From NCBI GenBank assembly GCA_004134985.1, contig REGQ01000006.1:124001-188000 (forward strand): 64,000 nt of DNA. Reading direction: 5' to 3'. This DNA is from Paenibacillaceae bacterium. Its GTDB lineage: Bacteria; Bacillota; Bacilli; Paenibacillales; Paenibacillaceae. Below are positions 25,168-34,732 of this stretch, one piece after another. The notes below the pieces were generated by a model. The model made no database searches. It saw only the letters and a list, made by a program, of their open reading frames with translations, and had not been told where the DNA came from. How positions within the stretch are numbered: the first letter of the stretch is position 1; each line of letters begins with the position of its first letter. Position numbers and translations under genes: made by a program.

Positions 25168-27150
25168 TTAAACTTTGAACTTGCTAATTGCTTCCTGCAA
25201 TTCCTGCGCCATCTTGCTCAACAGCTCTGCAGAGGCAGACACATCTTCCATTGCAGCATTTTGCTGTTCGGTAGCCGCGGCGACATTTTGGGTGCTGCCA
25301 GCAGATTGCTCAGCGACTTTGACGACACCTTCGACCATGCCCACCATTTCTTGCGAGCTGGCGTTCACCTGCTCCACAACTGAGGACACTTCCAATGATT
25401 CCGCTGCTACCCGTTCGATAGAATCAACAATTTCCTGGAAGGTTTCACCGGTCTGGTGCACCATATCAATGCCTTCGTTAACGACTGCCTTGCCATCGCT
25501 CATCGACTGTACTGCGTTAGCTGCTTCGGCCTGTACTTGCTGAATCAACTCGGCAATCTTCCCTGCTGCGTCAGCAGATTGCTCGGCAAGCTTCCTTACT
25601 TCGCCTGCCACGACGGCGAAACCTCTGCCATGCTCACCGGCCCGCGCCGCTTCAATGGCTGCATTCAATGAGAGTAGGCTGGTTTGCCCGGAAATTTCTG
25701 AGATAATGCCAACGATATCGCCGATTTCTTTCGTTTTCTCCCCCAAGGTGAAGACAACTTCAGCGGTTTGACTGACGGTATCGTGAATAATGCCCATTTG
25801 CCCAACTGTTTTGGAGACGACCTGATTGCCTTCAATTGCTTTATTGTTGGCTGTTGCGGTCAAATCGGTTACAAATTGGATGGAGGATGCCGCTTGGCCC
25901 ATCCCTTTGGAAATCTCCGTCGTAGCTTCGGTAAATTCCGCCGCGCTGCGCACCTGATTTTCAGAACCGGAAGCAATCTCCTGAATCGCTGCGGAAATAT
26001 GCTCGGCTGTACTTGAAGTCTGCTCTGCGCTGGCAGACAGTTCTTCGGATGTGGCTGCGACCTGTTCGGAATTAAACCTGATCTGGCCGATTAAATGCCT
26101 CAGGTTGGCAGTCATCTGGTTGACAGACGCGGAGAGCTCTCCGAGTTCATCCCGGGAAGAGATTGCGACTTCTTCTGTAAGATTGCCTTCTGCAATCCGG
26201 TTGGTCGCCTTCATGAGCAAGCTAAGCGGCTTATGAATTGAACGAACAATCCACAATGTCAGCAAGCTGCCAAGCACCAGGGCAAGGGTAGTAATCACCA
26301 CGGATCTATACAAAATGACGCTGCTGGCGCTTGAGATCTCATCTTTATCGATGGTGCCGACAATTTTCCAGCCCGTAAGCGAATTTGTCATATAGACCAC
26401 CCGTTTGAGGCTGCCGTCAGATGTATAATCAATCTCACCTGAGCTATTATCCCCCATTTGGGCAATGTAAGGTTCCATATTTTCACTGCCAATTTCCATG
26501 GAAGGGTGGGTGAGATAGTTGTTGTTCTTGTCCAAAATTGTAATATTGCCATTCTGTCCAACTTTAATCTCGTTAACTTCCTCCGCAAGGTTAGTCAGAC
26601 TCAGCACGATGCTGACGACGCCGGAACCGTCATCGGCTGCTCTGGATGGCACGACAATAACCTTGCCGTCCTGGCTGACAATCGGTTGGTTGATCAACCC
26701 TACTCCCTTGGTCTCCATAGCGCTGGTATACCAGCCTCTTTCCCGCGGGTCAAATCCCTCTGCAAACACTTGCTGAGGCGAGTTGAGAAGCTGTCCATTT
26801 TTAGTTGCGTATTGCACATGATCATATTCCGCTTTGACTGCCTTGATCGGGTCAAGAATGCGGCGCAGCTCAGGACTGTCCTTTTCATTGTTCACCATCG
26901 TGCTCTTAACCGACTTGGATAAATATTCAAGATCGATCAAACTTGTTGTCATCAGATCATTAATAGCATCATTGACGGAGCGGACAGTTTGCGTTGTATT
27001 GATCATAATTTGTTCTGTAATAATACGTTCCGCAGTTTGAAAGGAAATCCAGCCTAGAATGACGTTGGGTAATATTAAAATAGCCAGAAAAGCGGTGAAC
27101 AGACGATTTCGAATCGTCAACTTCAAATTCAATTTTTTCTTCGGTTTCAT
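25168..27150 (-). CDS. Methyl-accepting chemotaxis protein with dCache-type sensor
   Basis: A 660-residue membrane chemoreceptor. N-terminal membrane segment at ~res 15-35 ([17 protein letters not shown]), an extracellular double-Cache region (~res 40-280, with the typical DPRERGWY stretch), a second membrane segment ([19 protein letters not shown]), HAMP, then a long cytoplasmic coiled coil with the invariant hairpin [37 protein letters not shown]. It should bind a small ligand outside the cell and control CheA. ATG 27150 is preceded by AGGAGG. It stands alone, with a 10-bp inverted repeat in its leader at 27188-27230. The ligand is unknown, though double-Cache receptors often sense amino or organic acids. 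Confidence 0.93.
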   Translation of the reverse strand: MKPKKKLNLKLTIRNRLFTAFLAILILPNVILGWISFQTAERIITEQIMINTTQTVRSVNDAINDLMTTSLIDLEYLSKSVKSTMVNNEKDSPELRRILDPIKAVKAEYDHVQYATKNGQLLNSPQQVFAEGFDPRERGWYTSAMETKGVGLINQPIVSQDGKVIVVPSRAADDGSGVVSIVLSLTNLAEEVNEIKVGQNGNITILDKNNNYLTHPSMEIGSENMEPYIAQMGDNSSGEIDYTSDGSLKRVVYMTNSLTGWKIVGTIDKDEISSASSVILYRSVVITTLALVLGSLLTLWIVRSIHKPLSLLMKATNRIAEGNLTEEVAISSRDELGELSASVNQMTANLRHLIGQIRFNSEQVAATSEELSASAEQTSSTAEHISAAIQEIASGSENQVRSAAEFTEATTEISKGMGQAASSIQFVTDLTATANNKAIEGNQVVSKTVGQMGIIHDTVSQTAEVVFTLGEKTKEIGDIVGIISEISGQTSLLSLNAAIEAARAGEHGRGFAVVAGEVRKLAEQSADAAGKIAELIQQVQAEAANAVQSMSDGKAVVNEGIDMVHQTGETFQEIVDSIERVAAESLEVSSVVEQVNASSQEMVGMVEGVVKVAEQSAGSTQNVAAATEQQNAAMEDVSASAELLSKMAQELQEAISKFKV

Positions 27151-27187
27151 CTCTGATCCTCCTAGTGTATCTTCGCTCTATCGCTGC

Positions 27188-27230
27188 AACATACAAGCGT
27201 TTCTAAGGACGTATAACTGGCTTGTATGTT
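27188..27230 (-). promoter_or_regulatory. Inverted repeat in the chemoreceptor leader
   Basis: AACATACAAG (27188-27197) and CTTGTATGTT (27221-27230) are perfect 10-bp arms 23 nt apart, 38 nt upstream of the chemoreceptor start. It could be a leader hairpin or an operator. The rest of the 27151-27646 gap is A/T rich and otherwise holds only the asparaginase promoter. Confidence 0.4.
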
Positions 27231-27571
27231 ACTTACAAAATAAATGTTCCCTCCCGTCCAATGAACGGCCAAGCCGGCACGCTGGATAGTACTCTTTCCT
27301 TACTGTATTTCGACAAAATGCAACAGTATAATTAGGTCTAATGATCCAAATGGTTCTATAGTCCTATAAACCAGAGGGTGAATTGCAATCTATTTTGGAT
27401 AAAATTTAAAAAATTCAATTTATTGTAATTTATATATTATTTAATTTGTAGATAGGGGCATATGCCGGTACACCGACTGCAGCCTTTTATAGAACAAGTA
27501 GATTAACGACAAAAAATAAAGCATATAAAAGATATTCGATATTGTTAGCGCTATATTGAAGAAATAAGCAT

Positions 27572-27600
27572 TTGTAACTTTACCTAACGTGTATTATAGT
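27572..27600 (+). promoter_or_regulatory. Promoter of the asparaginase gene
   Basis: -35 TTGTAA (27572-27577), 17-bp spacer, -10 TATAGT (27595-27600), 46 nt before the ATG. A GGGGGGG ribosome binding site follows in the leader. Confidence 0.6.
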
Positions 27601-27646
27601 TCTAATTACGAAATGTAACTAAACATAACGCGGGGGGGTTAACAAA

Positions 27647-28876
27647 ATGGCATTAAAACAACAAGAAAGCTCATTAAAGCGTTGGGTTGCGAAGATTCTC
27701 ATTGTGTCCATGTTTCTTTCAATGGGGGTAGCATTAATTGATGTGAGAATATCTAACGCTAGTGGAGCTGCGACGGATAAGGTAGCCTTTGATATTCCTC
27801 CATTAACTGCAGAACAAAAAGAATCATTATTGCCTAATGTTATTGTTATTGCTACTGGCGGTACGTTGGCTGGACAGGCAGAAGATAAGACTAGTTTCCA
27901 AAACTATCGGGCAGGCACTTATTTGATGGAGGATCTGGTGGCTCAACTTCCCGATAAAGATAAAATTGCCGATGTGGCTACCTATCAATTCGGAAATAAA
28001 GGTTCGGGCGGATATTTGATCAAGGATCTCTATGATCTTTCACTTGCGGTCGATGCTGCGTTGGAAATTTATGATGGGGCAGTAGTTACGACTGGAACGG
28101 ATACGATGGAGGAGATTTCCTATTTCCTGGACTTGACGGTCAGAAGTGAGAAGCCTGTTGTAGTTACCGGGGCTATGCGCCCATGGGATGTCATTGGGAC
28201 GGATGGTCCAGCCAACTTGTACAATGCCATTAAGCTCTCGGGAAGCGGCAAGACGACTTCATTCGGTACGGTTGTGATGTTGAATGATGTCATTCATGCT
28301 GCCAGAGAAGTAACGAAGACCAATGCATTGCGGATGGATACGTTCGAATCGCCGTTGCTTGGCCCACTGGGATATGTTGATGAGAAGGTCGTACGAATTT
28401 ACCGTGCGCCGGCCAGAGCGTTTAAGGCGGGGACAATAGGCTGGAAGACGCCGTTTGATCTGAAAAAAATAACAAAAGACGCTCTCCCGGTCGTAGAAAT
28501 TGCGTATAACTACCAGGAAGCTGGCGGTGGCGCAATTCGCGGACTTGTTGCTGATGGCGCTAAAGGAATTGTCACTGCGGGTACTGGAGCAGGAGGCATA
28601 TCTGCCAAAATGAGCGAGGCGCGCAAGGAAGCGATCGAAAAAGGTGTAATCTTCGTTTCCACTACGAGAACAGGTTCCGGAAATGTGTATGAAGGTAAGC
28701 CGACCAAAGGGATCATTGCTGGTGACAACTTGAATGCACAGCATGCCCGGATGATGCTTCTGCTTTCGCTGGCCTTCTCCAATGATTATGATACGATTCG
28801 CGGCTGGTTCCAAACGGTAGGCACGCAGGATGTTGCGCTTCCTAAGCCGATCCTGCCCAAAGTGACAGCCAGCTAG
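27647..28876 (+). CDS. Secreted type II L-asparaginase
   Basis: A 409-residue enzyme that hydrolyses asparagine to aspartate and ammonia outside the cell or at the wall. The N-terminus has a basic start and a hydrophobic segment (ILIVSMFLSMGVALI), i.e. a signal peptide or anchor without lipobox. Catalytic motifs are intact: ATGGTLAG with nucleophile Thr73, and TTGTDTMEE with Thr151-Asp152; TGAMRP and TGTGAGG also match the family. ATG 27647 follows a G-rich ribosome binding site. It is monocistronic, with its own promoter and terminator (28939). Homologues (AnsZ, AnsB type) are usually nitrogen regulated; I found no clear TnrA site. Confidence 0.93.
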   Translation: MALKQQESSLKRWVAKILIVSMFLSMGVALIDVRISNASGAATDKVAFDIPPLTAEQKESLLPNVIVIATGGTLAGQAEDKTSFQNYRAGTYLMEDLVAQLPDKDKIADVATYQFGNKGSGGYLIKDLYDLSLAVDAALEIYDGAVVTTGTDTMEEISYFLDLTVRSEKPVVVTGAMRPWDVIGTDGPANLYNAIKLSGSGKTTSFGTVVMLNDVIHAAREVTKTNALRMDTFESPLLGPLGYVDEKVVRIYRAPARAFKAGTIGWKTPFDLKKITKDALPVVEIAYNYQEAGGGAIRGLVADGAKGIVTAGTGAGGISAKMSEARKEAIEKGVIFVSTTRTGSGNVYEGKPTKGIIAGDNLNAQHARMMLLLSLAFSNDYDTIRGWFQTVGTQDVALPKPILPKVTAS

Positions 28877-28938
28877 ATTGCGATTCAGCCTGCCGCGGCA
28901 CAGCGGATAAGGCTGGGGAGTAGACAGTGAAAATAAAT

Positions 28939-28990
28939 AAATGGCCGTCTCTCGGTAGTGAAAAACTGCCTTGAGAGGGCCATTTGTTTT
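28939..28990 (+). terminator. Terminator of the asparaginase gene
   Basis: AAATGGCC...CTCTC pairs with GAGAG..GGCCATTT (28978-28985), followed by GTTTT. The rest of the 28991-29146 gap holds no recognisable feature. Confidence 0.65.
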
Positions 28991-29146
28991 CATGCTAACA
29001 AGCTTTGTATCACAAAGGGAACAATTCATCTAGCGTTATCGAATGCCGATGCAAGTTGCAAAATGGTCGTGTATTCCATTAAATAGAACTTTTATCCAAT
29101 TGGTATCGTCTATCTAAGCAATACGAAATGAAAGGAATGAAGGGAA

Positions 29147-30148
29147 TTGAACAAGTGGTTTCTGGCGGCGCTATTGGTTGTTGTTATTGCCGGATGCAGT
29201 GCTCGAATGAACGAGATCACTGAAACGGATCCAGAACTCCCGCAAGAGCAAGCCGGGGAACAGGCAGATGATGAGACGAAGATAGATGATGAAACGGAGA
29301 TAGAGGAGATTGTAAAGAGCCGACTTTTCGAGAAAAATTTATTAACGTATGATGAATTTGAAACGGTTACATTGACATGGGGCGGGGAAAAAGTGCAGTC
29401 ATCCTTTCATATGCATCCCGACATCACATTATTTGGGCTGTATCTTCCTGAGTTTGTGAAGGAATACGATAATGAAGATGGGCGGGGATGGGGGTATGGC
29501 ACAGGCACTAACGACAGCTATATTAACATTTTGTATGACGATGAATCGCTTGTTGCACAACTAACGATGAGCAATGATGCACTGGTACAATATGAAGAGT
29601 ATATAGGAAGCCGGATCGTTGACGGAGCGACGGAAGATTATTTCAAATTTTTTCGTCGGCCCAGTTATCTGGCTCGCATCACTTATTACGAAGAGAACAA
29701 GGAGGATGCGCTTCCGTTATTTCTCGAAGCAGCCCGAAATATTAGATTTGTTGAGGATGAGCAGACCAAAGAGGTAAACTGGTACTTGAATGATCCGAAA
29801 CGAACGGAAGCGGCTATGGAAAACCCGACCTACCTGGATGAATCGCAATATACGGGAGATGAGCAGTTGTTTGTTAAGCTGATCAATCTGCATGCTAAGT
29901 ATATAAACGAGCGCGATGAAAAACGATATTTTGGCATGTTGACACGCGAAAATAACTTCAACGAAGAATTGCCGGAATATACGATTATTCACTTGAAGAA
30001 GCCTGACTTTGGTCAGATGTCCGATACACAGGCGTTAATTTGGGTAACGAAGACAACAGTAAAAAACATGTTGGATGTCAATGTGTCCACTCCTTTCTAT
30101 CTTTTTGTTAAAGAGGACGGCGAATGGAAGCTTCAGGATATCGACTAA
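29147..30148 (+). CDS. Uncharacterised lipoprotein
   Basis: A 333-residue protein I cannot assign to a family. It has a short signal peptide MNKWFLAALLVVVIAGC with a good lipobox, then a strongly acidic linker (residues ~25-55, many Glu/Asp, the phrase DDET repeated), and a soluble domain rich in aromatic and acidic residues. The C-terminal third (EQLFVKLINLHAKYINERDEKRYFGML to the end KEDGEWKLQDID) has the look of an NTF2/SnoaL-like cone fold, as in many Paenibacillus surface lipoproteins. The start is TTG 29147 with AAAGGAA 9 nt upstream; the frame contains no earlier usable start. It is apparently monocistronic. Confidence 0.75.
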   Translation: MNKWFLAALLVVVIAGCSARMNEITETDPELPQEQAGEQADDETKIDDETEIEEIVKSRLFEKNLLTYDEFETVTLTWGGEKVQSSFHMHPDITLFGLYLPEFVKEYDNEDGRGWGYGTGTNDSYINILYDDESLVAQLTMSNDALVQYEEYIGSRIVDGATEDYFKFFRRPSYLARITYYEENKEDALPLFLEAARNIRFVEDEQTKEVNWYLNDPKRTEAAMENPTYLDESQYTGDEQLFVKLINLHAKYINERDEKRYFGMLTRENNFNEELPEYTIIHLKKPDFGQMSDTQALIWVTKTTVKNMLDVNVSTPFYLFVKEDGEWKLQDID

Positions 30149-30315
30149 TGTGGTGTTTAATGCGGGCAGCTCCCATAAATGTGAGCCTAATGATTTTGGG
30201 TTACTACTAAATACCTAACAGAAATTGTTGTGAGCTACATCTCTAATCCTGCGATGATTCTATGGTCTCAGAATTAGTAGATGTAAATTAAGGGTATTTA
30301 TGCCTATTTGTAAGA

Positions 30316-30343
30316 TTGACAGATTGCAAGCATATGGTATATT
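30316..30343 (+). promoter_or_regulatory. Strong promoter of the triple-RidA gene
   Basis: -35 TTGACA (30316-30321), 16-bp spacer, -10 TATATT (30338-30343), giving a leader of about 70 nt with AGGAGA before ATG 30418. Confidence 0.65.
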
Positions 30344-30417
30344 TCTTGTTGAGGCGCCATTGGATGGATGATACGAAGGTCTGTAGTCACAATTTGAATT
30401 ACATAGGAGAGATCATC

Positions 30418-32241
30418 ATGAGTACAATGAAGTCCCCAAGAAACAAATACCGCAAACTGCTTGCAGGTGTGATCTCGCTGCAATTGTTTGGAGCAGCGAT
30501 TGGCCAGGCTTTTGCAGCCGAGCCAGTCGTCTCTCCGGGCGGTGTCAAGACGCTCTACCCTGAAGGCGCTATTCAAACGACTGGCACATGGAATGTCGGT
30601 ACTCGGGCAGGCGACACGATCTATGTCGCAGGCATGAGGGGCATCGATCCAGCGACCAACAAGCTGGTTGCAGATGAAGAAGGACGCATTCGCCAAGCAT
30701 TTTTGAACATGAAGCTTATTGCCGAGTCGGAAGGCGCGACCTTGCAAGATGCGACACGGTTAATTGTCTACGTGACCGATATGTACCGGTACCGTCCGAT
30801 CGTCAATCAGATTCAACAGGAGCTTTGGGGAGAGGAAGGCCCATACCCGCCGCGCACAATCGTAGAGGTTGACCGTTTGAATCAGGACGATATTGTGGAA
30901 GTGGAAGGTACTTTCTATGCGCCGGAGAATTCTGTGGAGGGATTGACCGGAGCAGAAGCAGAGCAATTGGAAGCCGATGCATCCGAAGCAGCAGGTCATG
31001 TGTCGCCGGGCGGCGTCAAGACGCTCTACCCAGAAGGCGCTATTCAAACGACCGGTACATGGAATGTCGGTACTCGGGCAGGCGACACGATCTATGTTGC
31101 AGGCATGAGGGGCATTGATCCGGCGACGAACAAGCTCGTGGCGGACGATGAGGGCCGCATTCGCCAAGCGTTTCTGAACATGAAGCTTATTGCGGAGTCG
31201 GAAGGGGCAACCTTGCGTGATGCGACACGGTTAATCGTCTACGTAACCGATATGTACCGCTACCGTCCGATCGTCAACCAGATCCAGCAGGAGCTGTGGG
31301 GAGAAGGCCCATACCCGCCGCGCACAATCGTAGAGGTTGACCGTTTGAATCAGGACGATATTGTGGAAGTGGAAGGCACATTCTATGCGCCGGAGAATCC
31401 GGTGGAGGGATCGACCGGAGCAGGAGCAGAGCAGTTGGAAGCTGATGCATCCGAAGCAGCGGGCCATGTGTCGCCGGGCGGCGTCAAGACGCTGTATCCC
31501 GAAGGCGCTATTCAATCGACCGGTACATGGAATCTTGGCACGCGGGCAGGGGAAACCATCTATGTCGCAGGCATGAGGGGCATTGATCCGGCGACGAACA
31601 AGCTCGTTGCGGACGATGAAGGCCGCATTCGCCAAGCGTTTCTGAACATGAAGCTTATTGCGGAGTCGGAAGGGGCAACTTTGCGTGATGCGACACGGTT
31701 GATCGTCTACGTAACCGATATGTACCGCTACCGTCCGATCGTCAATCAGATTCAGCAGGAGCTGTGGGGAGAAGGCCCGTACCCGCCGCGCACATTCATT
31801 GAGGTTGACCGTTTGAATCAGGACGACATTATGGAAGTGGAAGGCACTTTCTATTCACCAGTCAAAGAATCGCAGCCAGAGACGATTTCCTTATACTTTA
31901 ACGGGATTAAGAAAAGTTACGGAAGCTCGGTCATCGTTGAAGACGGCAAAGTGCTGCTCCCTTTGCGCAGTGTGCTGGAAAACCTTGGCGCATCCGTCAA
32001 ATGGACAAACAGTGATCAATCTGTTGTTGTGAAAATCGACGATACAATCGCAAAGTTTGTAATTGATTCGGAAACTACGGAGCTGGATGGACAAACAGTG
32101 AAATTGTCGGCGCCGATTCAAAAGATTAATAACAGCACGATGATGCCGCTGGCGCTGGTTGAAGAAGTGTTTGGCGCGCAAGGGGAATGGACAGAGCAAA
32201 CGCAAACGATTCATATTACTACCGTTAATAAAGATAAGTAA
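30418..32241 (+). CDS. Exported protein with three tandem RidA domains and a copper-amine-oxidase-N domain
   Basis: A 607-residue protein. After a ~33-residue signal peptide (ending GQAFA) come three near-identical units of about 156 residues (38-194, 195-350, from 351), each a RidA/YjgF domain plus an Asp/Glu/Ala linker. Each unit keeps the PPRT Arg that matches the substrate-binding Arg of RidA (PARS/PART motif) and the following VEVDRL strand. The end (from ~487) is a copper-amine-oxidase N-terminal-like stalk domain (FNGIKKSYGSSVIVEDGKVLLPLRSVLENLGA). RidA proteins normally hydrolyse reactive enamines/imines in the cytosol, so an exported three-fold array is unusual. ATG 30418 has AGGAGA; an upstream in-frame TTG at 30316 is not used because it overlaps the promoter. 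Confidence 0.88.
   Translation: MSTMKSPRNKYRKLLAGVISLQLFGAAIGQAFAAEPVVSPGGVKTLYPEGAIQTTGTWNVGTRAGDTIYVAGMRGIDPATNKLVADEEGRIRQAFLNMKLIAESEGATLQDATRLIVYVTDMYRYRPIVNQIQQELWGEEGPYPPRTIVEVDRLNQDDIVEVEGTFYAPENSVEGLTGAEAEQLEADASEAAGHVSPGGVKTLYPEGAIQTTGTWNVGTRAGDTIYVAGMRGIDPATNKLVADDEGRIRQAFLNMKLIAESEGATLRDATRLIVYVTDMYRYRPIVNQIQQELWGEGPYPPRTIVEVDRLNQDDIVEVEGTFYAPENPVEGSTGAGAEQLEADASEAAGHVSPGGVKTLYPEGAIQSTGTWNLGTRAGETIYVAGMRGIDPATNKLVADDEGRIRQAFLNMKLIAESEGATLRDATRLIVYVTDMYRYRPIVNQIQQELWGEGPYPPRTFIEVDRLNQDDIMEVEGTFYSPVKESQPETISLYFNGIKKSYGSSVIVEDGKVLLPLRSVLENLGASVKWTNSDQSVVVKIDDTIAKFVIDSETTELDGQTVKLSAPIQKINNSTMMPLALVEEVFGAQGEWTEQTQTIHITTVNKDK
30529..31860 (+). repeat. Three in-frame ~470-bp direct repeats inside the RidA gene
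   Basis: Unit 1 is 30529-30999 (471 bp), unit 2 is 31000-31467 (468 bp, one Glu codon less in GEEGPY), unit 3 starts at 31468 and ends where the stalk domain begins. Long stretches are identical at DNA level, including synonymous positions, pointing to recent duplication or ongoing gene conversion. Confidence 0.9.
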
Positions 32242-32270
32242 TCTTGCTATTATTATATTTCCCCGCAAAA

Positions 32271-32303
32271 AAAGGAGATGGCCCAAGGGTCATCTCCTTT
32301 ATA
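32271..32303 (+). terminator. Bidirectional terminator between RidA-array and acetyltransferase genes
   Basis: AAAGGAGATG and CATCTCCTTT (arms 32271-32280 and 32291-32300) with an inner CCC/GGG pair. It is flanked by A-rich sequence on the left and ATATTT on the right, so it can stop transcription from both convergent genes. Confidence 0.75.
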
Positions 32304-32304
32304 T

Positions 32305-33279
32305 TTAAATAACCCAGTCCGCGACAAATTGCTGTTCAAATTCCTGCGGTGAATGACCTTTAAACACCAATTCGGGGTTTTTGACACTGACTCGTGTGCC
32401 ATCAGGCACCGATTTGGTCAAAAAGACGTTACTGCCGATCATGACATCCTTGCCAATGATCGTGTCCCCGCCCAAAATAGATGCGCCTGCATAGACAGTG
32501 ACATTATCCTGCAGCGTAGGATGGCGTTTCACGCCGCGCAGTTTTTGGCCGCCGCGGGTGGACAGAGCGCCAAGCGTAACCCCTTGATAGATTTTAACCC
32601 CATTGCCGATGACGGTGGTTTCCCCGATTACGACACCAGTACCATGGTCTATAAAGAAGTATTTCCCGATGCTTGCTCCTGCATGAATATCAATTCCGGT
32701 TTTATTATGCGCATATTCCGTCATAATACGCGGAATTAACGGGACAGACAGCAGATACAGCTCATGCGCCAATCGATAGACACTAAGCGCAAAAATGCCC
32801 GGGAAGGAGAAAATAATTTCACTGGCGCTTTCTGCAGAAGGGTCGCCATCGAAAGCGGCTTGTACATCTGTAGCCAGAATGCTGCGCAGTTCCGGGATTT
32901 TGCTTAAAAATTGGCTGACGATTTCGTCGGCCCTTTGATTAATATCGTGAACCGGTTCATCCTGTTGATTCATGGCCTGATGTTTGAGCGCGCACACGAT
33001 TTGTTCATGAAGCCGCTCGTGAATGCTTATGAGCAGGTTGCAAATCCGGTATTCGATCGTGGAACTGGAAATGGTTTGCTTGCCGACGTATCCGGGAAAC
33101 ACCAGCTCTCTTACCATATGAATAATTTCAATAATCGTATCCCGGTTGGGCAGAGCTGACGACTCAAGCGGAATGGAGTGGGATGGATCTCTGTGACTTG
33201 CAGCGATGGCCGTTACCAGACTGCCGAACTGACTTTGCACGGGGTTGCATGTGACTTCACTCTCACCAATGTGACTCAT
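32305..33279 (-). CDS. Serine O-acetyltransferase, EpsC-like
   Basis: A 324-residue enzyme that acetylates serine with acetyl-CoA, the first step to cysteine. The N-terminal ~170 residues are helical, as in the EpsC branch of CysE proteins. A left-handed beta-helix of hexapeptide repeats follows, with GIDIHAGASIGKYFFIDHGTGVVIGE (catalytic His in DHGTG), GVTLGALSTRGGQKLRGVKRHPTL and AGASILGGDTIIGKDVMIGSNVFL. ATG 33279 follows GGAGGGA. It is monocistronic and divergent from 33508, with a strong promoter at 33339-33367. It could supply O-acetylserine for sulfide released by the monooxygenase operon, though the genes are not linked. Confidence 0.9.
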   Translation of the reverse strand: MSHIGESEVTCNPVQSQFGSLVTAIAASHRDPSHSIPLESSALPNRDTIIEIIHMVRELVFPGYVGKQTISSSTIEYRICNLLISIHERLHEQIVCALKHQAMNQQDEPVHDINQRADEIVSQFLSKIPELRSILATDVQAAFDGDPSAESASEIIFSFPGIFALSVYRLAHELYLLSVPLIPRIMTEYAHNKTGIDIHAGASIGKYFFIDHGTGVVIGETTVIGNGVKIYQGVTLGALSTRGGQKLRGVKRHPTLQDNVTVYAGASILGGDTIIGKDVMIGSNVFLTKSVPDGTRVSVKNPELVFKGHSPQEFEQQFVADWVI

Positions 33280-33338
33280 AGATGGAATCCCTCCATTTCC
33301 AAGAGTAATGTGACCCGACTAATCCAATCAATTTATTT

Positions 33339-33367
33339 AATATAGGATTTATACGCCATAATGTCAA
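33339..33367 (-). promoter_or_regulatory. Promoter of the serine acetyltransferase gene
   Basis: Minus-strand -35 TTGACA (33367-33362), 17-bp spacer, -10 TATATT (33344-33339). Two further TTGACA/TGTCAA words lie just upstream (33374-33391), forming an inverted/direct repeat cluster that may be an operator. Confidence 0.7.
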
Positions 33368-33507
33368 GATGGAATTGACATTATTGACACTTTTGAAGCT
33401 GCTTGTATTCGTTTGAAAATCCCACTTTTATGGGATGGTTGTTTGGGGGGCAGTCCTATAATGTTAAACCATAAATACGGAACCATATATGGCTGGGGGA
33501 AATGGTT

Positions 33508-34590
33508 ATGGAGGAAACGGTAAAAGACAACATCATTGTCGTCGGCGGGTATGGACATGTCGGGCGCACTTTGTGCGAGGAATTGGGAGATCGGTATCCA
33601 GGCAAAGTGTATGCGGCAGGGCGGAGTATGAAGCGAGCGGAGCAGCTTAGCGCCTCGTCGGGCGGCAAGGTGAAGCCGATGCAGCTGGATATCAGTAAGC
33701 CTGCTGACCCGAATATGTTGGCATCCGCCAAACTGGTCATTATGTGTCTCGATCAGACCGAAACCGATTTTGTTCGTGCTTGTCTGGAAGCAGGGACGAA
33801 TTACATGGATGTGTCAGCGCAGGGCGATTTTTTGGAGCAGGTGGAGCGCTTGGCGGGCGTGGCAGAACGCAATGGGGCCACAGCGCTGCTTAGCATCGGA
33901 CTGGCACCGGGACTGACGAATGTGCTGGCGAAGGCAGCCTATGGCTTGCTGGACGAAACAACAGAGATTGATATTTCAATTATGTTGGGTTTGGGCGATC
34001 AGCACGGAAAAGCGGCCATTGAGTGGACGGTCGACAATTTAAACGCACAGTTTCCCGTCATGCTCAATAATCGGCAATCGATGGTTAACAGCTTTGAAGG
34101 AGGGAAACGTATCGACTTCGGCCGCAGCCTTGGACAGAAGAAATCATACCGATTTCCGTTTTCGGATCAGCAGACACTCGCTCGTACCCTTAGTGTCCCT
34201 TCCGTTTCAACGCGTCTCTGTTTCGATTCCGCGGCGGCAACGGCACTTATGGCAGGATTGCGGTCCAGCGGCGCGGTGCGGCTGCTCAAGACAGGCTGGA
34301 TTCGCAGCGCCGCTGTGGCAGGCTTTGGCAAGCTGCGACTTGGTTCCGAGCAATTTGCCGTCAAGGTCGACGCTTGGGGCAGCAAATCCGGGCGTGAATC
34401 TCGCGCTGAATGTTTATTGGTGGGGAACAACCAATCGCGGATGACTGCGCTGACGGCAATCTTTGTCGCTGATGCGTTATACCGCAAGGAATATCCGAAC
34501 GGGGTATTCCATATCGAGCAGCTATTCGGCATCAGTGATATGAAAAATTGGATTGAGCGAGAGGCTGAATTGACAATTAACGGGGAGTGA
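33508..34590 (+). CDS. Saccharopine dehydrogenase-like NAD(P)-binding protein
   Basis: A 360-residue protein with an N-terminal Rossmann fold (IIVVGGYGHVGRTLCEEL) and the AAGRSMKRAEQL pattern that often marks NADP preference, then the saccharopine-dehydrogenase-like layout: CLDQTETDFVRACLEAGTNYMDVSAQ and LSIGLAPGLTNVLA. The C-terminal part is less conserved. The reaction is unknown; relatives include saccharopine dehydrogenases and homospermidine-synthase-like reductases, but many are uncharacterised. I prefer ATG 33508 over 33502 because TGGGGGA is then 8 nt away. A TATAAT lies at 33457-33462 upstream. No partner gene adjoins. Confidence 0.8.
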   Translation: MEETVKDNIIVVGGYGHVGRTLCEELGDRYPGKVYAAGRSMKRAEQLSASSGGKVKPMQLDISKPADPNMLASAKLVIMCLDQTETDFVRACLEAGTNYMDVSAQGDFLEQVERLAGVAERNGATALLSIGLAPGLTNVLAKAAYGLLDETTEIDISIMLGLGDQHGKAAIEWTVDNLNAQFPVMLNNRQSMVNSFEGGKRIDFGRSLGQKKSYRFPFSDQQTLARTLSVPSVSTRLCFDSAAATALMAGLRSSGAVRLLKTGWIRSAAVAGFGKLRLGSEQFAVKVDAWGSKSGRESRAECLLVGNNQSRMTALTAIFVADALYRKEYPNGVFHIEQLFGISDMKNWIEREAELTINGE

Positions 34591-34686
34591 ATGATCGATG
34601 AAGTTGTGGTGACCTATATAAGGGTTTACAATTGAGGGTAAACTTTATTTGAGAAACTTATAAATAGTTTAATTAACCTATGGGAT

Positions 34687-34727
34687 GACTGCCAACAGGT
34701 ATCGCCCCACCGCGCGCGGGGAGCTGC
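34687..34727 (+). repeat. Dispersed intergenic repeat, GACTGCCAACACGTATCG family
   Basis: About 41 bp matching 43991-44031 with roughly five mismatches; both run GACTGCCAACA.GTATCG, a GC-rich centre, then GGGAGCTGC or GGGGAGCTGC. It lies between two gene ends, just past the Spo0E-like stop, and the CCCC...GGGG centre could fold. Confidence 0.6.
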
Positions 34728-34732
34728 TATTT

